A model generated the notes under the pieces. That model was not told where the DNA came from and did no database searches. It was given only the letters and a program-made list of their open reading frames with translations. A stretch of 64,000 nucleotides of DNA from Aspidiotus rigidus (Eukaryota; Arthropoda; Insecta; Hemiptera; Diaspididae): the NCBI GenBank assembly GCA_035079385.1, contig JAVHKY010000012.1:4446501-4510500 (forward strand). Direction: 5' to 3'. A program made the translations under genes and the position numbers. Shown here piece by piece: positions 10,171-21,501 of this stretch. Positions within the stretch are counted from its first letter, which is position 1. Each line of letters begins with the position of its first letter.

Positions 10171-11300
10171 CTGAGAAGGTTTCCGCTTAATGGAAGCTAT
10201 GGTATTGTTAATTTCCGTATTTGGTTCCGGTTCAGCATTTTCACTGGACTGACATCGCATGTTTAAATGTTGTTTCAAACTCAATTGTGACGTGAACAAC
10301 TCGCCACAGAACTCACACAGACAGGATTCTTCTTGGGCACTCTGAAGCTCCAATGAACTGGACGTCGATCCAGAGCTTCCTGACGAAGATACATTTTTCT
10401 GAGTTTTGGCTAACTCACGTTGGTCAGGTGTACGAACATGTTTGGCTTCTGTTCGGCTTGATGTTCTGTGCAATTTTGAATGTTTCTGTAAGTGTTTAAT
10501 TCTAATAAATAGGTACTCTAGAGCATTGCTTGCAATGAAATTTGTGTATTCTAGAGTGATTGGCTAAGGCCTTCGTTTTATTGAACGATTTCGAGCAGTG
10601 TGAACATTTGAATACATTTTCTGTTGAATTGGTGACCGTACAAATTTTTTTTTGTTTGCGCAACATGGTTAGGTACTTTTCTTAATTCCCGATTTTTTCG
10701 GTGGTCCAAAAGTATTACGGGCTTGGCGACTGTGACGAATATGCACTTTCAAATGAGCTGAACGAGCATAAACACTGTGAAACGATTTATCGCAGAATAA
10801 ACAAGCAAACCGTTTTGAACCTCCTCGTCCGACTTCTGGGGTAGGATTCTTCTCAGCAACTTCAGTTGTTGCTTCTTCTTCACTCGTATCACTGAGATCT
10901 GAATTTGCCAACAACTCCTGCATGCACTGTTGCTCTTTCTGATAGGTATTGAATATGTTTGGTCTGTCGTTTTTTATTAGTGAAAGTCTTCTCACAAAAA
11001 TCACACGGAAACACAGTTTTTCCGTGTGATTTCTCCTTATGATAGCGTATATTATGAATATTTAAAGCTTTCAATCGTACAAAGTTTCTTCTACATTGGT
11101 GACAGCGATACATTCCAGCTGCATCTGGGTGAGAACTTGTAATATGAAATCTTATAGATCTCAAAACCTCAAATTCTTTTTTGCATAATGCACAAATGTA
11201 GAGACCATTTTTCATCATAATAGGTTCTTCGGGTGGAACTGTTTCAAAAGACTGATTAGATTTCTCAGCTGACAATAAATTATTTCGAAGACGTGATAAA
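10171..11300 (-). pseudogene. C2H2 zinc-finger exon, copy 2 (broken)
   Basis: Same finger order as copy 1, with a GT donor just below 10171. This copy keeps the serine codon in VYARSAHLKV and the Cys in FPCDFC that copy 1 has lost. It has its own lesions: a short insertion near 10945 (gataggtatt) and another near 10512 (aataggtactc), each shifting the frame. Two of the insertions contain ggta, so they may be small local duplications. The 5' side again ends at an A-rich run near 11300 and passes into the FYYRPYK block. Confidence 0.7.
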
Positions 11301-12740
11301 AAAAAAAAAACAATAATGAAATAATAGTTTGACCGTGAACACAATGAGGGAAATTTCAAACGATGATCTTCCGACGAGAGTAAGTCTGCTTCTTCCATTC
11401 CATTGTGACCAGAGATGTATTGGTGTAGTCAGGGCACTTCGTTAAGGAGAGGTAGAACATTGAACAACCGTTTTTTTGGCCGACCCTTGGCCGACCCGCT
11501 TCTTAAGAATGTCTGCTCTTGGAGATAAACTCTAATTTTTAACTGATTAAAGGTCTCTATTCCCATTGAGAAATAGATAAAAATGAATAAAAGGAAGGCC
11601 AAAAATAAAAAACAAAAAAGAGTATAAAGTAAAACATAAAGAAATAAAATAAAATGAGACAAAATGGTACGCACGGACACAAAGAGAACAAAACACTTGA
11701 ACAAAACCGCCCGTAGACACAGTTTGACCCGACCTTTGACGGCAGCGCATCCCAGAGTTTGACCGCACTTGACTATCCGGTTAGGATACTCCAAAATCAG
11801 GAACCACCGGGGTAATACGGGCGCTATATTTTTGCATCTTGCAACTTTGAATGCAGGTGCCAATGCAACGCCACAAAAACGAAAAATCGTGAGACCGGTA
11901 GAGCGATCTTATATACAATCGTGAATAAGGAACATATACAAATGTAATGATCTTATATTTTATTTTTACCTTTCCACACAATATTATCATTTCGGTTTTT
12001 TTGGCTGCCACACTTTTCGTCATACGTTTTTGGGTCTTCTTATTTACCGCCATATCCATGAAATTCATAACTTAGGACCAAAATTTGATGTACAAAGAAA
12101 GATCAATTGGTTCCATAAATCCCGAGAATGAATTTTCTATATTTTTGATGCTCTCACCCACAAATATGTATTCATAAAATATAATTATTATAAGGGAAAT
12201 TGAATGGGCAGGTGTCATCCCTCACTTTTCCAATAAAAAAAGTTTGTAGAAGTATACCTTAAAAGAGGATAAGAAATAATAAGAAACAATAAAGGAGCAA
12301 GGCAAACCAGTCTCTAAATCTAAAATATCATAATTAAATGATATCACACTATACCTACATGGGCTTTAGAAGACCTAATAGTTGATAAAATTAGTTGACA
12401 AAATCATTACTTGATACACAATGCTCCCCATGGAAATACGTAAATCGTTGACTGGTTTGTCTGCGCCACAAAGTGGTTCCGTTGGACACGTTTTTTGGAA
12501 CTACGTTTTTTGGAACTAGACATTTATCTTTATATGGCCGGTAATAAAATCCATTGCGCGGAGGGCGGTTCAACGTAATCCTCATTTGTCGGTCGTCACG
12601 TGAGGGTAGTCTGGAATGTTCCCTGTAGAAATTTTCCGCTATTGACGTCGACTTAAGTGCTCATGCGACTTTGAATGAGCTCCTAGGAATTAGGTAGTTT
12701 CCTCTATTTAACCGGTAATAAAACCCATAGCAGGGGTTGT
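11301..12740 (-). repeat. FYYRPYK/LWDALPSK repeat block, copy at 11.3-12.7 kb
   Basis: Includes the 144-codon minus-strand frame 11429-11863 with the truncated LWDALPSK tail, the third copy of the 2880-3240 unit (11800-12080), and the MRITLNRPPRNGFYYRPYK frame at 12391-12585. Order and content parallel 3.8-5.0 kb and 22.2-23.0 kb. It contains multiple stops and no intact long ORF. Confidence 0.6.
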
Positions 12741-12757
12741 AAAAAATTAAAATTTAC

Positions 12758-12946
12758 TTCGTCGTATTCTTTTTTTGCATAGTACTGCTTTGCCTCTGCA
12801 AATTCTGTTTTCAAACTACGCAAATCATTTAATAATCTTAAAATCCGACTATCGTCAGGGTCGATATTGAGCGCAATATCTATTTGTATTTCGGCTTTTC
12901 GAATTTCTCCTGCAGTGATGAAACGTTGGATTGTCTCTTCGTGCGC
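12758..12946 (-). pseudogene. TPR-like exon, third locus, single copy without partner arm
   Basis: Same 63-codon exon as 9003-9191 with AG acceptor and GTAAAT donor. Here the zinc-finger exon continues upstream (to 13641) and there is no inverted second copy. The junction with the zinc-finger sequence (NTEINN, then ALLAPQK) is the same as at 9247 and 23312. Confidence 0.5.
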
Positions 12947-12979
12947 CTGAAATACAGTAACAAATTAGATAATCAACTT

Positions 12980-13641
12980 CTGTGGGGCCAATAGAGCATT
13001 GTTAATTTCCGTATTTGGTTCCGATTCAGCATTTTCACTGGACTGACATCGCATGTTTAAATGTTGTTTCAAACTCAATTGTGACGTGAACAACTCGCCA
13101 CAGAACTCACACAGACACGATTCTTCTTGGGCACTCTGAAGCTCCAGTGAACTGGACGTCGATCCAGAGCTTCCTGACGAAGATACATTTTTCTGAGTTT
13201 TGGCTAACTCATGTTGGTCAGGTGTACGAACATGTTTGGCTTCTGTTCGGCTTGATGTTCTGTGCAATTTTGAATGTTTCTGTAAGTGTTTAATTCTAAT
13301 AAATAGGTACTCTAGAGCATTGCTTGCATTGAAATTTTTGTATTCTAGAGTGATTGGCTAAGGCCTTCGATTTATTGAACGATTTCGAGCAGTGTGGACA
13401 TTTGAATACATTTTCTGTTGAATTGGTGACCGTACAAATTTTTTTTGTTTGCGCAACATGGTTACTTTCCTTATTTCCCGATTTTTTCGGTGGTCCAAAA
13501 GTATTATGGGCCTGGCGACTGTGACGAATATGCACTTTCAAATGAGCTTAACGAGCATAAACACTGTGAAACGATTTATCGCAGAATAAACAAGCAAACC
13601 GTTTTGAATCTCCTCGTTCTCGACCAGAGACACCGACTTCT
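12980..13641 (-). pseudogene. C2H2 zinc-finger exon, copy 3 (broken)
   Basis: The minus strand carries fingers such as FKCPHCSKSFNKSKALANH and the final CLCEFCGELFTSQLSLKQH. Breaks: an insertion near 13306 (frame shift), a stop in VYAR-AHLKV (cttaacgagc, as in copy 1), a changed His (HSRIQK for HSRIHK), and a 5' end cut by the fold-back at 13642. It is the left member of the large segmental duplication. Confidence 0.7.
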
Positions 13642-13782
13642 GGGGTAGGATTCTTCTCAGCAACTTCAGTTGTTGCTTCTTCTTCAATCGTATCACTGAG
13701 ATTTAAATCTGCCAGATTCAGATCTCAGTGATACGAGTGAAGAAGAAGCAACAATTGAAGTTGCTGAGAAGAATCCTACCCC
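13642..13782. repeat. Fold-back palindrome, about 70-bp arms
   Basis: 13642-13711 (ggggtaggattcttctcagc...) is the reverse complement of 13713-13782 with about three mismatches and almost no spacer. Both arms are zinc-finger exon sequence (the AEKNPTPE region). Copy II of the segmental duplication has the same structure at 24909-25053 with a 4-bp insertion. Confidence 0.85.
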
Positions 13783-14930
13783 AAAAGTCGTGAACAAAAT
13801 GTGGGAAATTTCAAACGAGAATCTTCGGATGAGAGTAAGTCTGCATCCCCTGTTCCCTCGTGACCAGAGAGGTATTGGTCCAGTCTGGGCACTTCGTTAA
13901 ACGCTTTTTTGGTCGACCTATTTCTTAAGGATGTCCACAACTGCAGATGAACTCTAATTTGTAGCTCATAAAAGGTTTCTGTTCCCAGATGAAAAAATAA
14001 TGAGACAACAATAAAGGCGCAAGGCAAACCAGTCTATAAATCTGAGATATCATTTAAATAATTATACCCTATACCTACATGGGCTTAATAAGGCCTAATT
14101 AGTTAATAAAATTAGTTGACAAAATCATTACTTGATACACAATGCGCCCCATAGAGATAAATCCTCGACACGTTTGTCTGCGCCACAATGTGGTACCGTT
14201 GGACCGCATTTCTTGGAACAAGAGTTTTACCTTTATATGGCCGGTAATAAAATCTATTGCGCGGAGGGCAGTTCAACGTAATCCTCATTTTCCGATCGTC
14301 AAATCTACGTGAGAGTAGTCTGGAATGCTCCCTTTAGAAATGTTCTGCTAGTGATGTCTAATGCTCGACGTAATGCAGTAGTGCTCAACTTCAAATGAGC
14401 TCCTATGAATTAGATAATTACCTGTATTTAGCCGGTAATAAGATCCTTAGCGCATGGGCCACTTGAACGCAGGGCTTATTTTCAGGAAGTCAAATTTTGG
14501 TAGAGCTTGTGTTAAACTGGATCCCTCAAAAGATGATAAAAAATAATAAGAAACAATAAAGGCGGAGGCAAACCAGTCTATAAATCTGAAATATCAGAAT
14601 TAAATGATATTACACTATACCTACATAGGCTTAGTAAGACCTAATAGTTAATAAAATTAGTGGACAAAATCATTACTTGATAGACAATGCTCCACATGAA
14701 AATAAATCCTTGACGGGTTTGTCTGCACCACAAAATTTTTCACACAAAGTATGCGACATTTCAAACGAAATTGTTCCAAAGATTCAACAAACAACGTTTC
14801 ATCACTTGCGAAGCACAAAGAGTGATTTTTAAGTTCATATATTGTGGTTGGTTTTGGTGGTCCTGCATCTCTATCTCCCACAGTGATGTAAAAACGGTGG
14901 GGGGCGGGGGGATGACCCCCTCAGAGCATA
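13783..14930 (-). repeat. Diverged FYYRPYK repeats
   Basis: Several stretches (for example 14140-14300 with gcgcggagggcagttcaacg, and 14657-14881) are diverged versions of the repeat at 4713-5260. The minus-strand frame at 14657-14881 shows the related end pattern FHVEHCLSSNDFVH. All frames are short. A G-rich run at 14899-14923 closes the block. Confidence 0.5.
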
Positions 14931-14939
14931 TTTGGTAAA

Positions 14940-15470
14940 AAGAGACTATTTTCACGGCAGTATACGGTCGCGTATGTTTATGATCTTACAAATGACGCAC
15001 CATCTCACCCAACATTATTTGACAGAGTTGGAGAAGGAATACCTTTTGAATAATTTTTGGATACCGCCGAAAAATTTCGATTACCTACCCTATCCTCGAG
15101 TAGCATGTAACTCGAAAGTTGAAATTTCAAAACAGTTGGTTGTCTGAATTTCCATGGCTGTGCTACTCCAAAAGTGAAAAAGGTGCGTTCTGTCTTCCCT
15201 GCGTTGTTTTTGCTTCTGCTGGTGGGGTTAACTCTCGACCGCTGAGGCAACTTGTCAAAAAGAAATTTGACAACAATTCGGACGTACCACATAAATGCAG
15301 CGGCTGATGTGAAAAGTTTTCTTTCGTCTGTCAGTGACCGCTCTAGATCGATAGTTAATAGACTAAATGAAAAAAGATTTTCTCTACATTTTCAATTACC
15401 TATCTGTTGTTTTTTTTTTAAATATTATTTTCATTTTTTTTTTTTTTTTGAACCTCTCACAACGATTTCC
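14940..15470 (+). pseudogene. hAT/ZMYM6-like transposase fragment, copy I
   Basis: Three successive frames on the plus strand give parts of one protein: LLNNFWIPPKNFDYLPYP, then FQNSWLSEFPWLCYSKSEKG with AFCLPCVVF, then a helical part with INAAADVKSFLSSVSD and RSIVNRLNEKR. The order W-P...FQ-SWL..FPWL-YS...GAFC-C..F is that of the TTF-type zinc finger and start of hAT-family transposase-like proteins. At least two frameshifts separate the parts, and the catalytic and dimerisation regions are absent. A long T run follows at 15437-15450. Confidence 0.7.
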
Positions 15471-16100
15471 TAGGTACGCCACTGATCTCCTGATTTACGC
15501 TAATTATCAAAAAAAAAAATTGCCAAAAGTGAGAATAATATGTCAAATCTGATGGCAAATGCACCTCCAATCAGAATGGAGCATTTAAGCTCTTCCATTA
15601 CGTCTTGTGTAAGATGGAACGTCATGTTGAGAGGTTTATACGACTGCTTCAGCCGCTTACGCTTAAACACAAAAAACAGGAAAAAATTGAGCATTGATAC
15701 TGCCGCTCCTGTCTTGTAACCCACTTGTTAGAAAAAAAAAAAACAATATTAATAAAATAAAAGTTTGACAATGAGAGATATTTCAAACGAGAATCTTTGG
15801 TTCAGAGTATGTCTGCTTCTCCCGTTCCATGGTGACCAGAGAAGTACTGGTCTACTCTGGGCACTTTGTTAAGGAGAGGTAGAACATTGAACAACCGCTT
15901 TTTTAGTCGACCCATTTCTTAAGGATGTCCATAATTGGAGATGAACTCTAATTTGTAACTGATGAAAGGTTGATATCATTTCACTTTCCAGACTATCAAT
16001 GGCATTCGCGTTTCTTCAGCTGGTGGACACGCATGCAAGGCTTCTTTGCATCATGCAAAAGGTCGACCCAACTACTTCCCTCTCATTATAGGATGTTTTC
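15471..16100. other. Repeat-derived sequence without a gene
   Basis: Includes a block resembling 3260-3420 (tggcaaatgcacctccaatc) and one resembling 8240-8430 (aaggagaggtagaacattga), so it is made of the same dispersed repeats. No open frame is convincing. Confidence 0.5.
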
Positions 16101-16119
16101 AAGTCTGGAATAGACATCT

Positions 16120-17438
16120 CTTCTCTCATCGTTTTGAGATTGGACCAATTAAATAGTATTCGTTTGGCTAACGATAATTTCCTAAAAATATTCTAACAAT
16201 TATCATCCAAGTTATTACATTGCAAAACAATTGGAAAATATTTCAAAAAATTAAATCGTTGTTCATGCAACAAAATTCCCAAATCGCGTCGTTCATCTGC
16301 AACAAAAATTTTTAATGTATCAAATTCCGCGCAAAGCGGCGCATAGGGGAACATTTGTAAGCAATATTTGTCGACAGCCTGATTTTTTAAAATAAATTTT
16401 ATATAACTACGCTAGGGCTGCAGAGCCCTCGGATTCCGCGCAAAATATAACAAAAACAATAGTGATATAATATAAAAAAAAATTTAAAAAAAGATAGTTG
16501 TGGACATGTTTCTAGTATATTAAAAATTAATTTTACATTCATCATATTAGGCTGTATCTTCAGATCCACCACTTGCAAATTATTTTGTCTAATAAAGAAA
16601 TCAAACAGCATTCTTTCTCCATGACTGGAATATAAGATCATATCTTTTGAATGAAGTTTAAACTCTTTTAGTCTGTAAAGAAAGCTAAATTAAAATGAAA
16701 ATATCAACAGGCAATAGAGCTCTAACAAAATACCAACACTCACTTTGATGCCTCTGCAGATGATGACAAAATTCCATTGTATAGTGCTGCATTATTACCC
16801 ATGTCTTGAGATTGCTGTAATTGAGTAGGCCTACCAATAAAATGGAAACTCTCAAACTGCGCCTCGGTCATTTCTTTTGTTAGGTACCTACCTTTAGTGC
16901 ATCATAGAACATTTCCAAATAAAAATGTTTCATATTGGGAAAAACTAAAGAACATTTTCTCAGCAAATTCGAGCTGTAATTTTCTTTAGTACTTATGGAA
17001 AAAGTATCTAAGTTCTTGTGTTCAAAGCCCTGGTCAATGATATCATCAAAGACTGTAAGTGATTAGTGCGACACAAGTGGTCTTGACTTCGGCTTCAATA
17101 CTGATGCTTTTAAGATTAGTGCAATGCAATATTACTTTTTGAAGAGTTTCATGAATTAAATTACTGCGGTAAAAGTTGATAGAATGTCCTCTCCAACCGA
17201 AAGTTTCAGGAAAATTTTTTAGAAATTTATCAGCATCCAAAGACTGAAATTCAACATTCATTCGAGATACAAAATTTGAACTTGGAAAAAATTTTAAAGT
17301 TGATATCTCTTCGAAGGACAATTTTGAAATTTTTGGCAACTGGAATTATAGTAGCGTACATGTGTTCCACAACTTGTATGTTTGTCTGACCCTCTTCCAG
17401 TCCTCTGACGATAAATGCTTGAATATATTTGGGAGGAC
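16120..17438 (-). pseudogene. F-box/LRR-like gene fragment, copy I
   Basis: On the minus strand an AG acceptor at about 17439 opens an exon that in copy II reads VLPNIFKHLSSEDWKRVRQT with a following KLWNTYA, an F-box pattern (LP..I...L...D......). Downstream frames carry leucine-rich segments: ETLQKVILHCTNLKSISIEA (about 17100), RQNNLQVVDLKIQP and FNILETCPQLSFF (about 16530). A GTGAGT donor and AG acceptor bound a short intron near 16690-16743. F-box/LRR proteins are substrate adaptors of SCF ubiquitin ligases. In this copy a 2-bp insertion in the F-box exon (gtacatgtgttcc) breaks the frame, and a second shift near 17300 separates F-box and LRR parts in both copies. It is probably dead. Confidence 0.5.
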
Positions 17439-17807
17439 CTGTAATAGGAAAATAGAAGACAACTCCTAATCATCCTAGAACCAGTTGTCAAAAGAAATGT
17501 TCTCACCTACATACTAGGCCCAGGCCTAACAGTTTTCCCGCTATCGCGGCAGTGGTGCGTTCACACCTCCCAAATTCATTTCCCTGCACATCAGCCGAGC
17601 AAAAATGTCTTCCAAAAATGACGGAAGTTGCCACTGGAAATTTAAATAGAGGTATAATTATGCGAAGTCTAAAAAATATAAATCCAAAATAAAATTTGAA
17701 AACTTACAACTTGCTGTACCAGGATAGTTTTCCAGACTCTAAAACTAGGCTCGACTTGTTGAGAAAGTTCATTGCCCCCTCCCCCTATTGACCTTGCTAC
17801 GGGTGTA

Positions 17808-18297
17808 TGTGAAGATGCGAAAGGGGCGCAAAGGCAGGGTCGCACAGTAACTCGATATACTATCAAAAAGACGATCTTCACTTTCCAATAGCGTGTATTC
17901 GTATATCTCGAACAAAGGAGTACTAATTGAATTAATCTATTCCCAAACTAACTTACACGTAGATTAATAATTATATTGCCATATATGGTCATAATAATGA
18001 AAAGGGGAGGAGTGTGCGAGCGATCGGCGTGAATCGAGTAACGGGATTTTGCAGTACATTCGGACAGTTTTAAGTAGCCGGAAAATATCGAATGAAAGAG
18101 AGTACACATGCGGTGAATGGTGACAAGAGGAGAGAGGGAGAAATATGATTGATTAGACGAAGACAGAACAGGAAATGTAAAGTATCGGAAAACGAGGCGA
18201 GAATTGACGTTTATTAAATTGCATACTGAAAACTATACGAATGTAATTTGGTCGAAAGATAATTTTGATAAACCAAGTGTGAGCTCGTCCTCACACA
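17808..18297 (-). mobile_element. 3' LTR of the gypsy-type element
   Basis: Read on the minus strand the segment begins TGTGTGAGGACG directly after a purine tract and ends CATCTTCACA, giving the TG...CA ends of a 490-bp LTR. An AATAAA lies inside (minus strand, near 18211). The outer edge coincides exactly with the point where the duplicated host sequence stops matching its copy at 29093. The 5' LTR is not present in the window, so the target duplication cannot be tested. Confidence 0.75.
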
Positions 18298-18310
18298 TCG
18301 CCTCCCCCTA
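18298..18310 (-). promoter_or_regulatory. Polypurine tract for plus-strand priming
   Basis: Minus-strand sequence TAGGGGGAGGCGA sits immediately before the LTR start, the expected place for the primer of plus-strand DNA synthesis in LTR retroelements. Confidence 0.7.
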
Positions 18311-18679
18311 GTAATAATAGAAGATTAACATAGCTGAAAAGGAAGAAATTGATTAGTACATGTTACAAGAAAAAGGTTAGATGAATGCATAATAATTGAG
18401 AAAAGACAAGTTAAGTTAGAACATAATAGGTTATCGTGTACGTTTACATTTAATATTACAAATACAGATAGGCTAATAAAGTGCAATTCTTAGAAATATG
18501 TATTACTCGGGCGTGGAAGACGCAGAAACATTACTTTTTATTTTACAATGCAAGATGGATGTTCTAGAACAATATGGAACAATATGTACAAGCAGGATCT
18601 AATTACAAGTGTGAATGTTTTAACTGGGGAATTTCCGATAGAAAAGAGAGACGACGAGAAGGAACTATACCGATTATTA
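18311..18679 (-). other. 3' untranslated part of the gypsy-type element
   Basis: AT-rich sequence between the PPT and the accessory frame. Short frames here overlap the accessory ORF in other phases and have no recognisable domain. Confidence 0.4.
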
Positions 18680-19177
18680 TTACAATTTTTTTCTGATTTT
18701 CTGCGACCGTGGGGAAACTGCGATGTGGCCTTTTTTGCTGACAGGCCGTTGAGTCCGCGGCGGTGACGGGGCGTGTGGGATTGCCCGAGATGTAGATGAG
18801 GCTTCGTGGACGATCGTTGTTGCTGATTTTGCAATTTTGGGCCGCGGGCACACGGGCGGGGTTCCAGGAAAGAGTGAAGTAGTTTTGCACGAATTTGGTT
18901 CCTCTGATCGAAAAAGCATTGGCTGGTCTGGGGAAAAGATTCCACGGGTAGCTTGTTTAGGTGCTAACCATGAAACCTTTTTTCGTGCCGGTCTGCTACG
19001 TTGTACGTCTGGAAGTCTGAATTTCTGCTGGGGATTTCGTAATTTGGATGATTTCGAATGGAGCTTAGACGCATGTGTTCTTCGGAAATGGTCTGCGCCC
19101 TTGGACTGGATTTGTATTCTGCGATTCTTCCTTGCTCGTACGATGGAGAAAGAGTAAATACATTTATTGTAGTGCAT
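18680..19177 (-). CDS. Accessory basic ORF downstream of Env, function unknown
   Basis: A 165-codon frame lies between the Env terminus (19319) and the PPT (18298). The product is rich in Arg, Lys, Ser and Pro, with no hydrophobic segment and no motif I recognise (for example clusters RARKNRR, RSRPARKK, RSQKIRKK). Standard gypsy-type elements have little sequence between env and the 3' LTR, so roughly 1 kb here is unusual. It could be a nucleic-acid-binding accessory protein, a captured host fragment, or an accidental frame in a composition-biased region; overlapping frames of 135 codons (18538-18945, minus) and 106 codons (18837-19157, plus) are a caution. I found no second copy in the window. 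Confidence 0.35.
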   Translation of the reverse strand: MHYNKCIYSFSIVRARKNRRIQIQSKGADHFRRTHASKLHSKSSKLRNPQQKFRLPDVQRSRPARKKVSWLAPKQATRGIFSPDQPMLFRSEEPNSCKTTSLFPGTPPVCPRPKIAKSATTIVHEASSTSRAIPHAPSPPRTQRPVSKKGHIAVSPRSQKIRKKL

Positions 19178-19318
19178 AAATTTAAAGATAAGGATTATGG
19201 TGATATAGATTAGGGTTAGGAGTGACTTAGGATTATAGGATTAAAACTGAGATTATAAACTACTGGGGGTTATTGAGTAATATAGAATATAGCGGATCAT
19301 ATTTACAGGAGCGGTGAC

Positions 19319-19890
19319 TTAAGCCACTTGTTCCTCTCCTCTTTCTTCATTGCTGTTCCCAAACGTGGGGAAGATGGGAGGGATTATAGCTTTTAGAGAT
19401 CGTATGAAAATCACATAGTATAATATCCCGAGGAGGATGAAGTTGAATGCGATAAGCGCTAAGATGATAATGTCGCCGTACCATCGGGACGAAAAGATTG
19501 TGTCTGTGTAAGCACGGAACGAAATGTTGTGAAGGTCGCTTTCGAATTCTGCCATTGTTTTAATGTGTAATGTAGGTACTACACGTTTCCATTTGTCGTT
19601 AAACAAGGGAAAATTGGAATCGTATCCATGTAATGTTTCTAGTCCACTGTTTATTTCCGATGGTCCCTGTATGCACCACTGAGCTGGCAACACTCGTGAT
19701 ATTGTGGGGGGGTGTTTTCCTGGTACCTTGAAACAGGGTACTGTCTTATCTATGAGGGTGATGACGTTTTCTTCTACTTCTTCGATGAGTTTAAGATCGC
19801 AGTCTAGTTTTAGATGCGTCGCGCCGACTGTCGGCGTCTCTTTGTGAACTTTAACCTTCGATGCATTCGGGTAGACGATGTATGTATGTA
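19319..19890 (-). pseudogene. Env C-terminal part with membrane anchor
   Basis: This frame encodes the end of the ectodomain of an insect errantivirus-type envelope protein, with several Cys residues, then one strongly hydrophobic segment (about residues 72-96 counting from the Met at 19693) and a short acidic cytoplasmic tail ending at 19319. It is in a different frame from 19912-21387 and is separated from it by an in-frame stop near 19905. Env therefore cannot be made as one chain from this copy without recoding. Its role in related elements is membrane fusion. It is an old endogenous copy described as it stands. Confidence 0.7.
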
Positions 19891-19911
19891 AGATCGTGAA
19901 ATCTTAACAAA

Positions 19912-21387
19912 TCATGTCGATGCAGTGTAAACACTGAATCGAAACAAAAAGTCGAGAGTCCCGTAGGAAATGCAGGTCAGCTGACTGCTCTCGGAAGATA
20001 ACCAGATAACTATCGAAATACCTAATAAAGTCTGCATGCAGAAAGAAACCTGCGAGTAGTAGAAGACGAAAAGAATGCGTGCATTCTTACATGTATTCGG
20101 TGATACGTTAGGGATTACATACTCACGATAATTGACATGATGTATTCTGGGAATGATGTGTTTTCCCCTGATTTGTTTATTGCATGAGAACGCACAATTA
20201 TTATTCAGCTCGCTGAGAGTGCTTTTCTTAAAGAGTGAAAGTATGCAATCAGAATTACTATCGTAGACTACATGTTCAATTTTACATAATTTATCCTGCG
20301 TTCTACAGTGGGTTAACGCGTGCCCTGCTAGGACCTGGGCTTGTTCGCTGTCTTCGTGATACAATAGCAGTGATTTCTCGATTTTAAGATGGCATAGTTC
20401 GTCAAAATTTCTATAAGCGAGCGCGATAGGTTCGTAAAGAGTATAATGCTGATTCTGGTTGTGTATAGGCACCTTTAAAGAGTACGTAAATTCGTTGTCG
20501 ATCATCTGACAGTGCGTGATGGGTAACGTGTAATATTTGTTAATGTTTGATGGCGGAATTGCGAGTCGTAGGTCGTGGGGGTGAATTTCATTTTCTAATT
20601 CTGCAAGTGTGTTTCGTAGGGTCTCAAATGGGACCGCGTTCGATGATAAGAAGTGCTGTTCGCACCTACGAACAATATCCTTAAGGTGGACGATATGTAA
20701 GAACAATTGCGTGTGTAAGAGTTTACGTGTGTACGCTTGGTACTCCTCTTTGGACATATATTCGAAGAATTCTTTGCTCATTTCGGCAGTACGATTTTCT
20801 ATACCTTCAAGTGCCATTTTGAACTTTAAAAGCGATCGATGTTCTTCAATGCACGATGATTGTAGTGTGTTGAACTGTGATGCGAAGCGTTCCTGATTTT
20901 CAGCTATTGGGCCTAAATCAGAGAGTAGCGCGGTGTTACAGCAAAATTGATACAGTTCGCCGAGGAACTGGAATCCTCTCTCTTCTCGCGTCCTCAGATT
21001 AATGGTTGCTGAGTCGTTGAGGGTCGAAAGGTATTCGTTCTCGAATTCGTCGCGTACGTTATTTAATGTGTAATACTGCCATTGTGATGTGTTAAACATC
21101 CCTTCAGGGAAAGTTCGATATAGCTGGTACCGGAACTTGATCGGTGACAGCGGAATTTTTTCTGTGAAGATAATTGGGATAGCTTGAGAGTAGAAGATGG
21201 TCTCGGTGTGGATCTTTCGGAATAGGACACCATTATTTAATCTTATAACTTCGGCGTAATTATTGGGCGATAGAACGGTAATTAACATCAATAACTTCCA
21301 TAAAGTGATCATCGTCTTATTTATCGTATTTAATTTTTCGGATCTTCGGAGCGCTCGTGGCCAATCTGGAAGGCAAGAACGGGACAA
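19912..21387 (-). pseudogene. Env of a gypsy/errantivirus-like element, main ORF (491 codons)
   Basis: The long minus-strand frame lies just downstream of integrase sequence, as env does in insect errantiviruses. Residues about 26-45 form a hydrophobic signal peptide following a basic stretch (a spliced leader may supply the start, so the ATG at 21387 is uncertain). The ectodomain has Asn glycosylation sites, paired Cys in its C-terminal third and a long helical part in the middle, consistent with baculovirus-F-like Env proteins. No fusion-peptide or cleavage site is certain by eye. The last about 50 codons look out of frame, and the membrane anchor is found only in the separate frame 19319-19890. 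This indicates a frameshift or small deletion near 20050 plus a stop near 19905. Confidence 0.7.
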
Positions 21388-21501
21388 GGGATTAGTCTGG
21401 GTTTAGGTAAAGGAAGGAAAGGAGATTTTGTGCACAATTGAGGAAAAGACAGGGGGAAACAGACGTCAACTTTGTCCAATTCGAGTGGCCATATTTATTT
21501 T
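21388..21501 (-). other. Pol-Env junction of the gypsy-type element
   Basis: Short spacer between the integrase stop at 21502 and the Env frame. A splice acceptor for a subgenomic env transcript would be expected around here; no single site stands out by eye. Confidence 0.35.

Larger units (their letters stand above)
12995..17807. repeat. Segmental duplication, copy I (about 4.8 kb)
   Basis: Aligns to about 24265-29093 with an offset of 11267-11288 and few differences. It carries a zinc-finger copy, the fold-back, FYYRPYK repeats, the hAT fragment and the F-box/LRR-like gene. The right edge is sharp: both copies read gctacgggtgta, then copy I goes into an LTR (17808) and copy II continues into aatacctcacttttc. 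Confidence 0.9.
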
